Part shown: positions 14,732 through 15,237 of the stretch, piece by piece | Position numbering within the stretch: position 1 is the first letter of the stretch | How the letters are laid out: every line of letters begins with the position of its first letter | Assembly: GCA_002293615.1 (NCBI GenBank) | Contig: DBDN01000091.1 | Location: 31,527-46,763, forward strand | Length of the DNA stretch: 15,237 nucleotides | Reading direction: 5' to 3' | Origin: Betaproteobacteria bacterium UBA931 | Lineage (GTDB): Bacteria > Pseudomonadota > Gammaproteobacteria > Burkholderiales > Casimicrobiaceae | The notes under the pieces: model-generated | Told to the model about the DNA's origin: nothing | The model's input: the letters and a program-made list of their open reading frames with translations, nothing else | Database searches by the model: none | Translations under genes and position numbers: made by a program

Positions 14732-14983
14732 TTAGGTTGTTGCCGCTTTTACTGCCCACATCACGGCGGTTTCAATTCCGGTGATTGCTACTGATGCCGC
14801 GCGCGCAGTATCTTCGTTTTCGTTTGAATCACGTACTTGCTCGCACTCCGTAATAAGTGCGGCTCCAAGAACTTTAATCCGGCCAACCGCGCTAAGTGCG
14901 CTCGGATTAAATGATGCGCGTACCGCTTCTTTGGCCGAAGCTGATACGATGATGTTGATGTTTAATTCTTCTGTATTTCTCAT
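14732..14983 (-). CDS. Probable Acb2/Tad1-domain protein (cyclic-nucleotide sponge, anti-CBASS candidate)
   Basis: An 83-residue, largely helical protein. After a variable N-terminus it shows FNPS (25-28), a helix VGRIKVLGAALITECEQV (33-50), an acidic turn, and a final helix ending ETAVMWAVKAAT (71-82). From memory of the family, small phage Acb2 (T4 Vs.4-like, DUF7681) proteins have this order: a start like F-NPS or YHPP, a first helix, then an E-AVMWA-KA-type terminal helix. Acb2 binds cyclic di- and trinucleotides made by CBASS (and some Thoeris signals) and so blocks host abortive defence. An AGGAG six bases before the ATG gives strong translation. It starts one base after the upstream stop. 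Similarity is by eye only; the fold is not proven. An unrelated helical phage protein is the main alternative. Confidence 0.6.
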   Translation of the reverse strand: MRNTEELNINIIVSASAKEAVRASFNPSALSAVGRIKVLGAALITECEQVRDSNENEDTARAASVAITGIETAVMWAVKAATT

Positions 14984-14989
14984 TTCATT
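14975..14989 (-). repeat. Duplicated translation leader (copy 2)
   Basis: The second copy of AATGAAATGAGAAAT, preceded by AGGAG (14990-14994). Both genes share the codons Met-Arg-Asn, so the copies include the first coding bases. Confidence 0.6.
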
Positions 14990-15206
14990 CTCCTATGTTG
15001 TTCTCGCGCCAGCGTTGGCGTGCGAGGTTTTTTACCTGATCAATAATTTCTTCGCTGTGATGTTTTGCTAGATTCTCAAGGTATGCTTTGTGCGTCCCTC
15101 TCCTCCCATGCTTGATAAGCGTTGTTGCCCAGTCCCATATCGCGCATTCCAGCGGAAACGATTGTCCGGGGACATGTTTCCACTCCGGTTTTTTAAGCGC
15201 CGACAA
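14985..15206 (-). CDS. Small phage protein of unknown function
   Basis: A 73-residue basic protein with a protein-like composition: ECAIWDWATTLIKHGRRGTH, then YLENLAKHHSEEIIDQVKNL, which would form amphipathic helices. No family is recognised. The start is unclear: TTG at 15206 overlaps the stop of the preceding frame (15193), while the frame stays open back to a TAG near 15231-15233 (from CTG 15230). No ATG is available in frame. The stop is one base from the sponge-like gene start, so the two are coupled. Reality is supported mainly by packing and composition. Confidence 0.55.
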   Translation of the reverse strand: MSALKKPEWKHVPGQSFPLECAIWDWATTLIKHGRRGTHKAYLENLAKHHSEEIIDQVKNLARQRWRENNIGE

Positions 15207-15237
15207 AGCAAAGCACCACGGCCGCGCCAGCTACGGC
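15193..15237 (-). CDS. C-terminal end of a hydrophobic protein (partial)
   Basis: In the frame entering from the window's right edge, the minus strand reads AVAGAAVVLCFVGA followed by TAA. This small-residue hydrophobic stretch could be the last membrane segment of a phage protein. With only 14 codons visible, nothing more can be said. Confidence 0.3.
   Translation of the reverse strand, partial: AVAGAAVVLCFVGA

Overview
The window is chromosomal DNA of a Gram-negative proteobacterium, about half G+C by eye. It carries lipid A/Kdo/heptose inner-core genes (waaC, waaA), a complete dTDP-L-rhamnose operon, an outer-membrane-type lipoprotein and trmL. A gamma- or betaproteobacterium is likely (inference from gene families). 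I cannot name the genus from the sequence alone.

Left part (1-3331): a decayed polysaccharide deacetylase with two in-frame TGA codons sits at the left edge. A minus-strand group follows, transcribed leftward: waaC, waaA, then a conserved protein of unknown function that is broken by a frameshift near 533-562. waaC and waaA overlap by 4 bases. About 100 bp of divergent intergenic DNA (3332-3437) separates this group from a plus-strand group.

Middle part (3438-11591): a WaaE/KdtX-type family 2 glycosyltransferase and a UDP-glucuronate 4-epimerase-like SDR overlap by 4 bases. They are followed by rfbB-rfbA-rfbC-rfbD, which together turn glucose-1-phosphate and dTTP into dTDP-L-rhamnose. One base after rfbD a secreted trypsin-fold protease begins, with a DUF5648-like C-terminal region that contains an in-frame 87-codon tandem duplication. 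A lipoprotein of unknown function comes next, facing trmL across a long inverted repeat.

Right part (12327-15237): a tRNA-Thr(TGT) gene is the apparent integration site of a prophage or integrative element. The element's tyrosine recombinase reads antisense into the tRNA and ends inside it. Reading leftward toward the tRNA, the element carries the end of an unidentified gene, an unknown 73-aa protein, a probable Acb2/Tad1-type cyclic-nucleotide sponge (anti-CBASS/anti-Thoeris candidate), a 63-aa SH3/KOW-like small protein, a 37-codon remnant of a DUF5131 (phage Gp37/Gp68) gene, a SprT-like zinc metalloprotein, an excisionase-like HTH protein and the integrase. These genes are tightly packed and many are translationally coupled. 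They look like one leftward early module. A near-perfect 24-bp palindrome lies just before the excisionase start. The right attachment site lies outside the window.
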